A stretch of DNA of 64,000 nucleotides from Gammaproteobacteria bacterium (GCA_026706385.1 JAPOYV010000121.1:53461-117460); one strand, 5' to 3'; positions 17,845 through 27,254 are shown, counted from the first letter of the stretch. Translations and numbers: made by a program. The notes: a model not told the origin generated them from the sequence alone.

Positions 17845-19056
17845 TCAAGCGTCCAGCGAAGCGAGATAGCGGTCGAATAGCCCCGGGTGGAGTTCCTGTA
17901 GCGCCCGGCGGTTGTCGATGTCCTCGCGGTCGCTGCCGCCAGCCCGGAGTCGGAGGAGCAGGTCGAATGCCCGTTCTGGCGTGCTCGGGCCGCCGGTTTG
18001 CCCGAGGGCCCGTCCGAACCCGGGCTCGTCGAGCACCATCCACGCCGGCAGCCATGCCGCCGTCACGCCCGGCCATTCCTGGTCCTGCAGTCGCACCCAG
18101 GCCTGCTGCACGGTGCGGTCCGGAAACCGTGGCGCGCCCACAGCAGCGGCGAAGCTCTCGGGTGCCCGCCAGCACAGTGCGAACCACAGGGCGACGGCTT
18201 CTCGGCGGTTGCGCAGCCGCCATTCCGCCTCCGCCAACAACTCGAGCAGTGCGGGTTCGGTTCGGTGGTTCGCGACTTGGCCGACCGTGCGTCGCACGTT
18301 CGCCCAGTCGAGGCCGTGCGAGTACGCGAAGCTGGCGTGTTCCTTGGGCCGGGCCGCGTTATACGGCGCACCGTCGTCGAGGGCGGTGCCGATATCGCGC
18401 CACAAGGGCGTGACGAAGTCTCGGGAGCCGCTGCGCAGCACGGCGCCGGCTGCGGGCAGCCATTGCTGCTCCAGCGCTGCCATCCGGCGCAGGGCCTCGG
18501 TGCGGTTCGCTGGCGGTGGCAACGCGAGCACCTCGACGAGGATCGTCGCGTCAGCGAGCATCCAGTGTTCGGCATCGAGCCGGGCGAGGCGCTCGAGGCA
18601 CGTCTTGCCGGCAGCGGCATGGCGGCTCGACAGCGCGGACACCAGTTCGTTGGCTGCCGCCATCCCGCTCGTGTCCAGGAAAATGTCCGTCTGCCGACGG
18701 TCGGCCTGTGCCCGGTACTCGGTATGCAAGAGGGCGTCCAGACTCTCGTCCATCGAGGCGGTCAGCTCGACGCCGGCGTTCTCCTCGACACCGTAGAAGG
18801 GCACGTGGTCGGGATGGAGGTGCAGCGAGCGGGCCCACGCCTGGACGTCCTCGGCCAATCGCCGCGTCTCCGCCACGCCGGCCACCAAGGCTTCGTCTAG
18901 CGTGCGGCGCTCGCCCGCTCGCCATGCGCGGTAGTCTTCGTAGCTCAAGCTGTTGGTCGCCAACAACAGTTCGATCGGCGAGTAGGCGCCGTGTTCGGAG
19001 AGAAGTCGCTGCGCTGTGGCCTCGGCCTCCGTCACTCCCACCACGGCGTCGGACAC
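17845..19056 (-). CDS. Conserved protein of unknown function (403 aa)
   Basis: I do not recognise this protein. It is soluble, largely helical and rich in Trp, Arg and Ala. The N-terminal third contains YSPIELLLATNSLSYEDYRA and RRLAEDVQAWARSLHLHPDH; the remainder has repeated helical segments such as ALLELLAEAEWRLRNRREAVALW that look TPR-like. No catalytic motif, signal peptide or membrane span is visible. The GTG start is one base after the MaoC-like stop, so it is the last gene of the minus-strand run that begins at the halohydrin dehalogenase. Confidence 0.65.
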   Translation of the reverse strand: MSDAVVGVTEAEATAQRLLSEHGAYSPIELLLATNSLSYEDYRAWRAGERRTLDEALVAGVAETRRLAEDVQAWARSLHLHPDHVPFYGVEENAGVELTASMDESLDALLHTEYRAQADRRQTDIFLDTSGMAAANELVSALSSRHAAAGKTCLERLARLDAEHWMLADATILVEVLALPPPANRTEALRRMAALEQQWLPAAGAVLRSGSRDFVTPLWRDIGTALDDGAPYNAARPKEHASFAYSHGLDWANVRRTVGQVANHRTEPALLELLAEAEWRLRNRREAVALWFALCWRAPESFAAAVGAPRFPDRTVQQAWVRLQDQEWPGVTAAWLPAWMVLDEPGFGRALGQTGGPSTPERAFDLLLRLRAGGSDREDIDNRRALQELHPGLFDRYLASLDA

Positions 19057-19057
19057 G

Positions 19058-19495
19058 TCAAGGCCCTCGTGCCACCATCAGCGTGACTTCCTGGGTCAGG
19101 ACGGCGGCATCGTCGCTGTCGGTCACCGTGTCGGCGAGCGTGATGATCCCAGTGCTCGGGCGGCTCGAGGAGGCGCGCTTGCCGATGCACCGAGTCCGGT
19201 AGGTCAAGTTCGTGCCCGCGCGAGCCGGGCTTGGCAGGCGGAGCTTGTCCTTGCCGAGCATGGCGAGCACGTCGATGCGGTCGTGGTGGTCGTAGAAAAG
19301 CCGTGTGCAGATGGCGAACAAGTGCGCTGAGGACGCCACCAGCCCGCCGAACGCGGATTGCTCCGCCGCGTTGGCGTCGGTGTGGAAAGGCTGCGGATCC
19401 CAGGTCTTGGCAAAGGCGATGATCTCGTCGGCGGTCAGTTCCCAGGTGCCGATCACGGCCTCGTAATCGTCGGGAATGTCGTCGAAGCGACGCAT
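19058..19495 (-). CDS. MaoC-like hotdog-fold hydratase
   Basis: A 145-residue single-hotdog protein. EIIAFAKTWDPQPFHTDANA carries the hydratase-2 motif (Asp and His of D-P-Q-P-F-H), followed by FGGLVASSAHLFA in place of the usual GxxASG. MaoC-like enzymes hydrate trans-2-enoyl-CoA thioesters. The ATG at 19495 lies 8 bases after the bioB stop, and its TGA is followed one base later by the next gene's GTG. An upstream open frame on the same strand is a bioB shadow. The acyl substrate is not predictable. Confidence 0.82.
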   Translation of the reverse strand: MRRFDDIPDDYEAVIGTWELTADEIIAFAKTWDPQPFHTDANAAEQSAFGGLVASSAHLFAICTRLFYDHHDRIDVLAMLGKDKLRLPSPARAGTNLTYRTRCIGKRASSSRPSTGIITLADTVTDSDDAAVLTQEVTLMVARGP

Positions 19496-19503
19496 CGCTG
19501 CCG

Positions 19504-20475
19504 CTATGCGGCGGCCGTCTTGCCCGTCGACGCCTTGATGCCGAGGTCGCCGAACATCGCCATGTCCTCGTCGAATGCGGGATTGGGTGTGGTCAGCAGT
19601 TGGTCGCCGCAGAAGATCGACCCGGCACCTGCCATGAAACACAGGGCTTGCGCCTCGGCGCTCAAATCCGTGCGGCCGGCCGACAGCCGCACCACCGACT
19701 TGGGCATCAGGATTCGCGCCACGGCGATGCAACGGACCAGTTCCAACGGGTCGAGCGGAGCGGTGCCGTGCATCGGCGTCCCTTCCACTTGAACCAGGTT
19801 GTTGATCGGGACGGACTCCGGATGCTCGGCGAGGTTGGCGAGTTCCCGCAGTAGCCCGGCCCGGTCGCGCCGGGTCTCGCCCATGCCGACGATGCCGCCG
19901 CAACAGACGTTGATGCCGGCTGCACGGACGTGGGCCAACGTGTCAAGCCGGTCCTGGTAGACGCGCGAGGTGATGATCTCGGCGTAGTATTCCGGCGACG
20001 TGTCCAGGTTGTGGTTGTAGTAGTCGAGGCCGGCATCGGCGAGTTCGTCGGCCTGCTCGGCAGTGAGCATGCCGAGGGTGACGCAGGTCTCCATGCCGGT
20101 GGCTTTCACGGCCGCGACCATCTCGCCCACCTTGCGGACTTGCGAATTGGTGGGGCTGCGCCACGCCGCGCCCATGCAGAAGCGCGTCGCACCGGCATCG
20201 CGGGCCTTCTTGGCGGCGCTGACGACGTCGTCGAGCGGCAGCAGCGCATGCGCGTCCACACCGGTCTCGTAGTGGACGCTCTGCGGGCAGTACTTGCAGT
20301 CTTCGGGACAACCGCCGGTCTTGATGCTGAGCAGCGTGCTGACTTGCACTTCGTTCGCGCGATGATGGCGCCTGTGAACCGACTGGGCTTCGAACAGGAG
20401 GTCGCTCAATGGCCGCTCAAAAAGGGCGAGGATTTCGCTCAAAGTCCAGTCGTGCCGGATGGCGTGGTCGTTCAA
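19504..20475 (-). CDS. bioB: Biotin synthase
   Basis: BioB is a radical-SAM enzyme that inserts sulfur into dethiobiotin in the last step of biotin synthesis. The 323-residue product has the SAM-cluster motif C56-x3-C60-x2-C63 ([15 protein letters not shown]). It also has [48 protein letters not shown] and the Arg of [11 protein letters not shown] that completes the second cluster. No other bio gene is in the window. It lies between a PPOX protein and a MaoC-like gene, which is an unusual place for bioB. Confidence 0.96.
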   Translation of the reverse strand: MNDHAIRHDWTLSEILALFERPLSDLLFEAQSVHRRHHRANEVQVSTLLSIKTGGCPEDCKYCPQSVHYETGVDAHALLPLDDVVSAAKKARDAGATRFCMGAAWRSPTNSQVRKVGEMVAAVKATGMETCVTLGMLTAEQADELADAGLDYYNHNLDTSPEYYAEIITSRVYQDRLDTLAHVRAAGINVCCGGIVGMGETRRDRAGLLRELANLAEHPESVPINNLVQVEGTPMHGTAPLDPLELVRCIAVARILMPKSVVRLSAGRTDLSAEAQALCFMAGAGSIFCGDQLLTTPNPAFDEDMAMFGDLGIKASTGKTAAA

Positions 20476-20508
20476 TTCCGTGGTCCCGAAGCCGAGTCGG
20501 AGCGAATC

Positions 20509-20946
20509 CTAACAGCCTCGTGGGTCGGCTGACAGTTCGCCACCCGGCTGGCTTCGCCAGGAACGGACGCGGTCCACCGTGATGCGGATTGCGCTGCTTC
20601 CCAACGGGGTGGAGCCGTATTGTGGGTACTTGGCGCGCAGCACGGCGGCAACGGCATCGGTGGTTGGCGTTTCCTCGGCCCGGCCGTCCACGCGCACCCA
20701 GCGCAGTCGCGACCAGTCGTCGTCGTAGGCGTCCACCAACAGGCACACGGCGGCATCGCGTTCGATGTTGCGCAGCCGTTGCAGGCGTCGACCGGACTTG
20801 GGTTTGCCGTCGATGGGCACGTAGATCGCGCCGCGGAATTCACAGAAGACCACCGGGACGATATGCGGATGCGTCGTGCCGACGGTGGCCAGGCGCGCCA
20901 CTGGCCAGGAGGTCGCCCATGGCGGCAGGACGGGTGTCTCGGTCAC
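20509..20946 (-). CDS. PPOX-class flavin/F420-binding split-barrel protein (Rv2061-like)
   Basis: A 145-residue pyridoxamine 5'-phosphate-oxidase-like split barrel. VARLATVGTTHPHIVPVVFC, GKPKSGRRLQRLRNIERDA, CLLVDAYDDDWSRLRWVRVDG and PLGSSAIRITVDRVRSW follow the pattern of the subfamily typified by Rv2061, often labelled F420-dependent. Cofactor preference cannot be decided from sequence alone, and F420 synthesis genes are not in the window. The gene lies 14 bases downstream of the epoxide hydrolase and 33 bases before bioB on the same strand. Confidence 0.75.
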   Translation of the reverse strand: MTETPVLPPWATSWPVARLATVGTTHPHIVPVVFCEFRGAIYVPIDGKPKSGRRLQRLRNIERDAAVCLLVDAYDDDWSRLRWVRVDGRAEETPTTDAVAAVLRAKYPQYGSTPLGSSAIRITVDRVRSWRSQPGGELSADPRGC

Positions 20947-20960
20947 GCTCGCCAGGCTGC

Positions 20961-22100
20961 CTAGCCCATCGTGGCGAAGCAGGCCCGAAGCTCTTGGACG
21001 AAGGCCTCCGGTCGCTCGAAAGCAGCGAAGTGGCCGCCCTTGTCGAGCCGGTTGAAGTAGCGCAGGTCCTTGAAGCGGGTCTCCGCCCAGCGCTGCGACG
21101 TCTTGAAGATCTCCTTGGGGAACACGCTGATGCCCGCCGGCACGTTGACGTCGTCCATGGATCCGCGCGCGAAGCTCTCCCAGTAAAGGCGCGCGGACGA
21201 AGCGCCGGCTGCGGTGAGCCAGTAGAACATCACGTTGTCGAGGATCTCGTCGCGGGTGAGGACGTTCTCGGGGTGGCCGTCGCAGTCAGTCCACTGGTAG
21301 AACTTCTCGACGATCCAGGCCGCCTGTCCGGCCGGCGAGTCGACCAGCCCATAGCCCAGGGTCTGGGGGCGCGTGCTCTGCTGCCTTGAATAGCCGGAGT
21401 CCGAGTCCATGTAGAACTGCCGCGCGGCGATCGCGTCCTGCTCCTCCTCGGTGGGCTCGGCCAACATCTCGGCCGTTGGTGCAACGACGGCCATGTTGGT
21501 GTGCACGCCCATGCAGTGCTCGGGATCGTTGGCACCGATCGATGCGGTGATCGCCGAACCCCAGTCACCGCCTTGGGCGAAGTAGCGGTCGTAGCCGAGC
21601 CTGGGCATCAGCGCGCTCCAGGCTCTCCCGACGCGATCGACGCCCCATCCGGGCGTTGTCGGCTTGTCGGAAAAGCCGTAGCCCGGAATGGTCGGCAGCA
21701 CGAGATGGAAAGCGTCGGCTTCGGCACTGCCGTGCGCTACCGGGTTGGTCAGCGGCTCGATGACCTTCGAGAACTCAATGACCGATCCCGGCCAACCGTG
21801 GGTCATGACCAGTGGCGTGGCGTCGGCGACGGGTGATCGGATGTGCAGGAAGTGGACGCCCACGCCGTCGAGTTCGGTCTTGTACTGGGGCCACGCGTTC
21901 AGCCGGGCCTCGACCGGGCGCCAGTCGTAGTGGTCGCGCCAGTAGGTGCAGAGCTCGCGCACATACGCGAGCGGTATGCCCTGGCTCCAGTCGTCGACGG
22001 GTTCGGCGTCGGGGAAGCGCGTGCGCCCAAGGCGTGCGCGCAGGTCGTCAAGGTCCGCGTCGGGGATGTCGATAAGGAATGGCTGGATTTCGTCGCTCAT
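20961..22100 (-). CDS. Epoxide hydrolase, microsomal-like (EHN domain + alpha/beta hydrolase)
   Basis: A 379-residue epoxide hydrolase. The N-terminal EHN segment (residues 5-110) includes DIPDADLDDLRARLGRTRFP, WRDHYDWRPVEARLNAWPQ and FLHIRSP. The hydrolase core has the oxyanion-hole THGWPGSVIEF (101-110) and the nucleophile D179 in FAQGGDWGSAI. The final DKGGHFAAFERPEAF supplies the catalytic His. Such enzymes open epoxides to vicinal diols. The ATG at 22100 fits the family N-terminus; the longer open frame upstream is not needed. The gene is 49 bases downstream of a halohydrin dehalogenase-like gene, whose product would be an epoxide. Confidence 0.9.
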   Translation of the reverse strand: MSDEIQPFLIDIPDADLDDLRARLGRTRFPDAEPVDDWSQGIPLAYVRELCTYWRDHYDWRPVEARLNAWPQYKTELDGVGVHFLHIRSPVADATPLVMTHGWPGSVIEFSKVIEPLTNPVAHGSAEADAFHLVLPTIPGYGFSDKPTTPGWGVDRVGRAWSALMPRLGYDRYFAQGGDWGSAITASIGANDPEHCMGVHTNMAVVAPTAEMLAEPTEEEQDAIAARQFYMDSDSGYSRQQSTRPQTLGYGLVDSPAGQAAWIVEKFYQWTDCDGHPENVLTRDEILDNVMFYWLTAAGASSARLYWESFARGSMDDVNVPAGISVFPKEIFKTSQRWAETRFKDLRYFNRLDKGGHFAAFERPEAFVQELRACFATMG

Positions 22101-22149
22101 GCGTCTTCTCCTGTTGCGTGGCCGCGGGTCACTTCCTGAGCGGGCGGAC

Positions 22150-22833
22150 TCACCGTTGCGCCCAGCCGCCAGAGAACGGGAAGGCCTGGCCGGCGAAGAA
22201 GTTGCTCTCGTCGCTGGCCAGGAACAGCGCGAAGAGGGCGTCTTCACGCGCCGTCCCCAGTCGCCCCGCCGGAACCTGTCGCTTGAGGGAACGCACGAAG
22301 GACTCCTTCTGCATGAGTTCCGGCGGGTAGTACTCGCGGTTCTCGACGTAGTTCTGCGCGATCAGGTTCACCTGCACGTTGTGGGGTGCTACTTCGACGC
22401 CGACCGCTTGCACGTAGCCGACCTGGGCGGCACGGGCGGCGGAGTAGGCCGCCACCGTCTTGAGTCCGCGCAATGCCGTCGCGCTGCCGTATACGACGAT
22501 CTTCCCGGCCCGGCGCTCGATCATCTGCGGCAACACGGCTTGGGTGAACCAGTGCAGCGGATCGACGAGGAGCGCAAACGGCGTATGCCAGTCGTCGTCG
22601 GCGAGTTCGTCGATGGTCAAGCCGCTGAAGTTCGGCGACGCGAGATTGGCGACCAGCACGTCGATGTGGCCGGTTTCCGCAACAACGCCTCGGCAGGCCT
22701 CAGCCGTTGTCCGCGTGGCATCGTCCGCGACCACGTCGGCACCCTCTTCGCGGAACACGTCCACCGTCGCCGGGCCCATGTAGTCCCCCGCCTGGGTGAC
22801 AAGCACGCGCTTGCCGCGCAATCGGTCTGCCAT
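22150..22833 (-). CDS. Halohydrin dehalogenase-like protein (SDR fold without NAD site)
   Basis: A 227-residue short-chain-dehydrogenase fold that lacks the glycine-rich TGxxxGxG nucleotide motif and reads VTQAGDYMG instead. That segment fits the halohydrin dehalogenase signature T-x4-[FY]-x-G (T13, Y18, G20). The catalytic set is S117-x12-Y130-x3-R134 (YGSATAL to AAYSAARAAQ), with Arg replacing the SDR Lys and the same spacing as HheC Ser132-Tyr145-Arg149. NYVENREYYPPEL and PAGRLGT also resemble HheC. These enzymes convert vicinal haloalcohols reversibly to epoxide plus halide. The start is M37 of the open frame (22833). The epoxide hydrolase gene follows. Confidence 0.85.
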   Translation of the reverse strand: MADRLRGKRVLVTQAGDYMGPATVDVFREEGADVVADDATRTTAEACRGVVAETGHIDVLVANLASPNFSGLTIDELADDDWHTPFALLVDPLHWFTQAVLPQMIERRAGKIVVYGSATALRGLKTVAAYSAARAAQVGYVQAVGVEVAPHNVQVNLIAQNYVENREYYPPELMQKESFVRSLKRQVPAGRLGTAREDALFALFLASDESNFFAGQAFPFSGGWAQR

Positions 22834-22955
22834 GGGGAACACCTCGAAGACTTGAGCGCGCATGTTATGCAACCTGATCGCAAGGTTCACCAGCCCAACT
22901 GTGGTTACACTGCGCAGGCACGAACCATGCACACGAACCATGCAGGAGAGCGACC

Positions 22956-24122
22956 GTGGCCTTGATCGATGCCATAGCCAGTCGACAGGACGAACTCACC
23001 CGTTGGCGCCGCGATCTCCATGCGCATCCGGAACTCGGGTTCGAAGAGGAGCGCACGGCCGATTTCGTGGCCCGGAAGCTCGAGGAATTCGGCGTCGTCG
23101 TGACTCGGGGTGTCGGCGGTACGGGCGTTGTCGGCGTGCTGCGCGTCGGCAACGAGACGCGTTCGATTGGCCTGCGTGCCGACATGGACGCGTTGCCGAT
23201 CACCGAGGAGAACACGTTCGCGCACCGTTCGCGGCACGATGGCCAGATGCATGCCTGCGGTCACGATGGGCACACGACCATGCTGCTCGGTGCCGCTCGG
23301 TACTTGGCCGAGACCAAGAACTTCCGCGGTCAGGTGAACTTCATCTTCCAGCCCGCGGAGGAGGGCATCGGCGGTGCGCGGGCGATGATCGACGACGGCC
23401 TGTTCCGGGACTTTCCTTGCGACTCGATCTTTGCCATGCACAACGCCCCCGGCATGCCCCTTGGACAGTTCGGCGTCAAGGAAGGCGTGGTGGCGGCCGC
23501 GGGCGCGTTCTTCGACATCCACATCGAGGGCGTGGGGGCCCACGGGGCACACCCCCATCACGGCGTCGACCCCGTGGTCGCGGGCGCGCAGTTGGTGGCC
23601 GCGTTGCAGAGCGTCGTGGCGCGCAACATGGCGCCGTCGACGGCGGCCGTCGTGTCGGTGACGCAGTTCCACGCCGGCGACGCCTACAACGTCATTCCGG
23701 CGACTGCGCGGCTGTCGGGCACCGTCAGGACGTTCGCCACCTCGGTGATGGAGCGGGTCTGCGAACGGATGACGGAGCTGGCCCAAGGCGTCGCCGCCGG
23801 CTTCGGGGCCAAGGCCACGGTGGATTTCCGAACCGTTTTCCACCCGGTCGTGAACGACGCCCGCGCCGCGGACGTGGCGGCCGAGGTCTGTGGCGCCTTG
23901 GTGGGCGCCGACCAGGTGAAACGCGATCTCAAGCCCGGCACCGGTTCGGAGGACTTCTCCTTCATGCTCGAGGAAGTGCCGGGGTGCTACTTGCTGATCG
24001 GCAACAGCGACGATGAGCACTCACGCCCGGTGCACAACCCCGGCTATGACTTCAATGACGGGGCGCTGGCCACCGGCGCGAGCTTCTTCGCGCGGGTGGT
24101 CGAGAAGCAACTGAAGGAGTGA
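22956..24122 (+). CDS. M20-family amidohydrolase (hippurate hydrolase/IAA-amino acid hydrolase type)
   Basis: A 388-residue metallopeptidase-fold amidase that cleaves N-acyl amino acids. RRDLHAHPELGFEE, GLRADMDALPI, MHACGHDGHTTMLLGAA (metal ligands Cys/His and the general-base region), IFQPAEEGIGGA, GAHGAHPHHGVDP and the C-terminal KPGTGSEDFSFML are the standard blocks. The GTG start at 22956 is preceded by GGAG. It diverges from the halohydrin dehalogenase gene across 122 bp and overlaps the following hydrolase by 4 bases (GTGA). Confidence 0.93.
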   Translation: MALIDAIASRQDELTRWRRDLHAHPELGFEEERTADFVARKLEEFGVVVTRGVGGTGVVGVLRVGNETRSIGLRADMDALPITEENTFAHRSRHDGQMHACGHDGHTTMLLGAARYLAETKNFRGQVNFIFQPAEEGIGGARAMIDDGLFRDFPCDSIFAMHNAPGMPLGQFGVKEGVVAAAGAFFDIHIEGVGAHGAHPHHGVDPVVAGAQLVAALQSVVARNMAPSTAAVVSVTQFHAGDAYNVIPATARLSGTVRTFATSVMERVCERMTELAQGVAAGFGAKATVDFRTVFHPVVNDARAADVAAEVCGALVGADQVKRDLKPGTGSEDFSFMLEEVPGCYLLIGNSDDEHSRPVHNPGYDFNDGALATGASFFARVVEKQLKE

Positions 24123-25579
24123 GCGGACTCGCGCAACGGCCGGAGCCCCTCGGCCCGGACGCGCTTCCGGACGGCATCCGCAGTAGATTCCTAAGAGGAA
24201 TCAATGGGTTGCGTGTCCATGTCCTCGAGGCGGGCGATGCCCATGGGCCGGGTTTGCTGTTGCTGCACGGCTTCCCGGAACTCGCCTATAGCTGGCGGCA
24301 CGTCATGGTGCCGTTGGCGGAGGCCGGCTTTCATGTGTTCGCGCCCGACCTGCGCGGCTATGGACGCACCACGGGCGCCGATACCGACTACGACGGCGAC
24401 CTGGCTTCGTACCGGCGTTTCAACATCGTCCGCGACGTGCTCGGCGTGGTGGCCGCGATGCACTGCCAGACCGTGGCCGTGGTCGGTCACGATTTCGGAT
24501 CGCCGATCGCGGCTTGGTGCGCCGTGCTCCGGCCGGATGTGTTCACGGCGGTGGCGCTGATGAGTGCGCCGTTCCCCGGACCGCCGCGGCTGCCGGAGGA
24601 GCCTTCAGCCGGGGAGCGCGAGGGGGAACCCCTCGCAAGAAGAGAGCCTTCAGCCGGGGAGCGCGAGGGGGAACCCCTCGCAAGAAGAGAGCCTTCAGCC
24701 GGGGAGCGCGAGGGGGAACCCCTCGCAAGAAGAGAGCCTTCAGCCGGGGAGCGCGAGGGGGAACCCCTCGCAAGAAGAGAGCCTTCAGCCGGGGAGCGCG
24801 AGGGGGAACCCCTCGCAAGAAGAGAGCCTTCAGCCGGGGAGCGCGAGGGGGAACCCCTCGCAAGAAGAGAGCCTTCACCTGGGGAGCGCGAGGGGGCACC
24901 CCTCGTAGAAAAGACCGAACATCGCGCCCGTTCCGGCGCGTCGTTGTTCGAGGACTTGGCGGCACTCGAGCGACCGCGCAAGCACTACCAGCAGTACTAC
25001 CAGACCCGAGAAGCCAATCCGAACATGTGGCGGGCACCGCAGGGGGTCCATGCGTTCCTGCGGGCCTACTATCACGTCAAGAGCGCGGACTGGCCGCACA
25101 ATAGCCCGTTCCAGCTCAGCGCCCGCAGCGCCGTGGAGATGGCCAGGATGCCGACCTATTACGTCATGGACGCCGCCGACGGCATGGCGGAGACCGTCGC
25201 CAAGCACATGCCGTCGCCGGAGGCGGTGGCGACGAATGCGTGGCTCCCGGATGCCGAGTTGGCCGTCTATGCGGCGGAATACGAGCGCACCGGGTTCCAA
25301 GGCGGTTTGAACCATTATCGGTCCGGCGCCATCGGCATGGCGGAACAGCAACTGTTCGCGGGTCGCGGCATCGGGCAGCCGGCGACGTTCATTTCCGGAG
25401 CATCCGATTGGGGCGTCTACCAGAGCCCCGGCGCCTTGGAGCGCATGCGCGACGAGGTCTGCACTGACTTCCGCGGCGTGCATCTCCTCGAGGGTGCCGG
25501 CCACTGGGTTCAGCAGGAACAGCCCACCGAGACCGTCCGGTTGCTGGTGGATTTCCTTCGCGCTGCCGACCGGTCGTGA
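24119..25579 (+). CDS. Epoxide hydrolase-like alpha/beta hydrolase with internal 15-aa tandem repeats
   Basis: A 486-residue alpha/beta hydrolase of the soluble epoxide hydrolase type. The oxyanion-hole motif [13 protein letters not shown] (50-60) and the nucleophile D125 in [11 protein letters not shown] are present. Cap residues include KHYQQYYQT and [14 protein letters not shown], with Tyr residues typical of ring-opening. The acid is in SGASDWGVY and the His in [11 protein letters not shown]. Residues 161-265 are a 7-fold repeat of [15 protein letters not shown] inserted between core and cap. Without it the protein would be the usual length. The GTG overlaps the M20 stop, and a GMC oxidoreductase follows after 13 bases. 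Confidence 0.85.
   Translation: MSGLAQRPEPLGPDALPDGIRSRFLRGINGLRVHVLEAGDAHGPGLLLLHGFPELAYSWRHVMVPLAEAGFHVFAPDLRGYGRTTGADTDYDGDLASYRRFNIVRDVLGVVAAMHCQTVAVVGHDFGSPIAAWCAVLRPDVFTAVALMSAPFPGPPRLPEEPSAGEREGEPLARREPSAGEREGEPLARREPSAGEREGEPLARREPSAGEREGEPLARREPSAGEREGEPLARREPSAGEREGEPLARREPSPGEREGAPLVEKTEHRARSGASLFEDLAALERPRKHYQQYYQTREANPNMWRAPQGVHAFLRAYYHVKSADWPHNSPFQLSARSAVEMARMPTYYVMDAADGMAETVAKHMPSPEAVATNAWLPDAELAVYAAEYERTGFQGGLNHYRSGAIGMAEQQLFAGRGIGQPATFISGASDWGVYQSPGALERMRDEVCTDFRGVHLLEGAGHWVQQEQPTETVRLLVDFLRAADRS
24599..24913 (+). repeat. 45-bp tandem repeat x7, each with a hairpin core, in frame in a coding region
   Basis: Six identical 45-bp units start at 24599, 24644, 24689, 24734, 24779 and 24824, followed by a diverged seventh (24869-24913). 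Each unit contains an 8-bp perfect inverted repeat, GCGAGGGG-gaa-CCCCTCGC. Five of the six reading frames are open across the array, so the insertion is tolerated in the host gene, where it encodes a charged 15-residue linker. The near-perfect identity of six units indicates very recent expansion. It resembles a palindromic element rather than a protein-level domain, because a single copy occurs at 39207 in another gene in a different frame. Confidence 0.95.
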
Positions 25580-25592
25580 CGCGCTGACGGGT

Positions 25593-27254
25593 GTGTCGGG
25601 GACAACGTCGGCTCGGGGCTACGACTATGTGATCGTCGGTGCCGGTTCCGCAGGCTGCGTCCTGGCGAGCCGACTGACCGAAGACCCGGCCAACCGCGTC
25701 TTGCTGGTCGAGGCGGGAGGACGTGCCAACGGCCTGCTGGTGCGCATGCCGGCCGCGTTCTCGTACGCGATGAATATCGAGAGGCTCAACTGGGGCTATG
25801 TGTCCGCGCCGGAACCCGGTCTGGACGGGCGCCGCCTGGCTTGCCCTCGGGGCAAAGGCTTGGGCGGGTCGTCCTCGATCAACGGCATGGTGTACGCGCG
25901 CGGCCATGGACGCGACTTCGACGAATGGGAACAGCTCGGCGCGACGGGATGGGGCTTTCACGACTGCCTGCCGTACTTCCAGCGGGCGGAGAGCTGGTGC
26001 GGGGGCGCGGACGCGTTCCGTGGCGGGGTCGGACCGGTGGCGACGTGCGCGGGCAACAACATGACGCGCAACCCGCTGTATGCGGCGTTTGTCGAGGCCG
26101 GCGTGCAAGCGGGCTATGCACGGACTGACGATGCCAACGGCTTCCAGCAGGAAGGCTTCGGCGCGATGCAGATGACCGTTCGATCGGGTGTGCGATCGTC
26201 GACGGCCCGCGAGTACCTGAGACCGGCGAGACACCAAGAGAACCTCGACGTGATGCTCGAGACCACCGTCGAGACGGTTGTCCTCGACGGCAAGACGGCG
26301 ACCGGCGTCGTGCTGCGCCGAGGCGGTCGCCGGTTCACGGTCCGGGTGGCGAAGGAGGTCGTCCTTGCGGCGGGAGCCGTGGGATCGCCCTGCGTCCTGC
26401 AGCGATCGGGCGTCGGGCCCCGGGATGTCTTGGACAACGCTGCCGTCGCGTTGCAGCACGAACTTCCGGGGGTCGGCGAGAACCTCCAGGATCACCTGGA
26501 AGCGACCGTGCAGTACGCCTGTCTCCAGCCGATCACGCTCAACGGTGCGCTGACGCCGTTTGGCAAGGCGGCGATCGGGGTCGCATGGCTGCTCGGGCTG
26601 CGCAGGAACGGGCTGGGGAGTACGAACCACTTCGAGGCCGGCGCCTTCCTGCGGTCGGATCCGACGCGACCATGGCCCGATGTGCAGATGCACTTCTTGC
26701 CCGCGGCCATGCGCTACGACGGCGCAGCGGCGTTCCGCGGGCACGGCTACCAGGTGCACGTTGGCGCGAACAAGCCCAAGAGCCGAGGCAGGATCGCCAT
26801 TCGGTCCGCTGATCCGGCCGTCGCGCCGGAGATTCTCTTCAACTACCTGGGCCACCGCGACGACGTCCGCGTGTGGCGAAGGTGCATCCGCCTGGCACGG
26901 GAGGTCATGAACCAGCCGGCGTTCGACGCCTACCGCGGTGCCGAAATCCAGCCGGGCACGACCGTCGCGACGGACGCCGACATCGACCGTTGGCTACGGC
27001 GAAACTTGGAGAGCGCCTACCATCCATCATGCACCTGCAGGATGGGGCACGATGCCGATCCAGGGGCGGTGTTGGACGCGCAGTGCCGCGTTCAGGGTCT
27101 TGAACGATTGCGCGTGGTAGATGCATCGATCTTCCCGTCGATTCCCAACGGCAACCTCAATGCCCCGACCATCATGGTTGCCGAACGCGCGGCGGACCTG
27201 ATCCTGGGCAAGCCCGCGCTGCGCGCGCCACCCGGAATCCGCTACGCCGACTAG
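25593..27254 (+). CDS. GMC-family FAD oxidoreductase (alcohol/choline dehydrogenase-like)
   Basis: A 553-residue glucose-methanol-choline oxidoreductase that oxidises an alcohol to an aldehyde. [19 protein letters not shown] is the ADP-binding start, [18 protein letters not shown] and [16 protein letters not shown] are the two GMC signatures, and [10 protein letters not shown] holds the catalytic His of this subfamily. [20 protein letters not shown] is the C-terminal block with the second His position replaced by Asn. GTG at 25593 is chosen as the first sensible start after the upstream stop. Next to two epoxide hydrolases, oxidation of the resulting diols is a plausible role. Confidence 0.9.
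   Translation: MSGTTSARGYDYVIVGAGSAGCVLASRLTEDPANRVLLVEAGGRANGLLVRMPAAFSYAMNIERLNWGYVSAPEPGLDGRRLACPRGKGLGGSSSINGMVYARGHGRDFDEWEQLGATGWGFHDCLPYFQRAESWCGGADAFRGGVGPVATCAGNNMTRNPLYAAFVEAGVQAGYARTDDANGFQQEGFGAMQMTVRSGVRSSTAREYLRPARHQENLDVMLETTVETVVLDGKTATGVVLRRGGRRFTVRVAKEVVLAAGAVGSPCVLQRSGVGPRDVLDNAAVALQHELPGVGENLQDHLEATVQYACLQPITLNGALTPFGKAAIGVAWLLGLRRNGLGSTNHFEAGAFLRSDPTRPWPDVQMHFLPAAMRYDGAAAFRGHGYQVHVGANKPKSRGRIAIRSADPAVAPEILFNYLGHRDDVRVWRRCIRLAREVMNQPAFDAYRGAEIQPGTTVATDADIDRWLRRNLESAYHPSCTCRMGHDADPGAVLDAQCRVQGLERLRVVDASIFPSIPNGNLNAPTIMVAERAADLILGKPALRAPPGIRYAD

Noticed and set aside
22834..22941. N-terminal extension of the halohydrin dehalogenase to 22941
   Set aside because: The added 36 residues have no homology to the family and the MADRLRGKRVLVT start at 22833 aligns with known members.
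24599..24913. CRISPR array
   Set aside because: The 45-bp units are contiguous with no spacers, lie in frame inside a hydrolase gene, and no cas gene is near.
24487..25037. Minus-strand open frames across the tandem repeats
   Set aside because: They exist only because the repeat unit lacks stops in two of the three minus-strand frames; no family resemblance or start signals.
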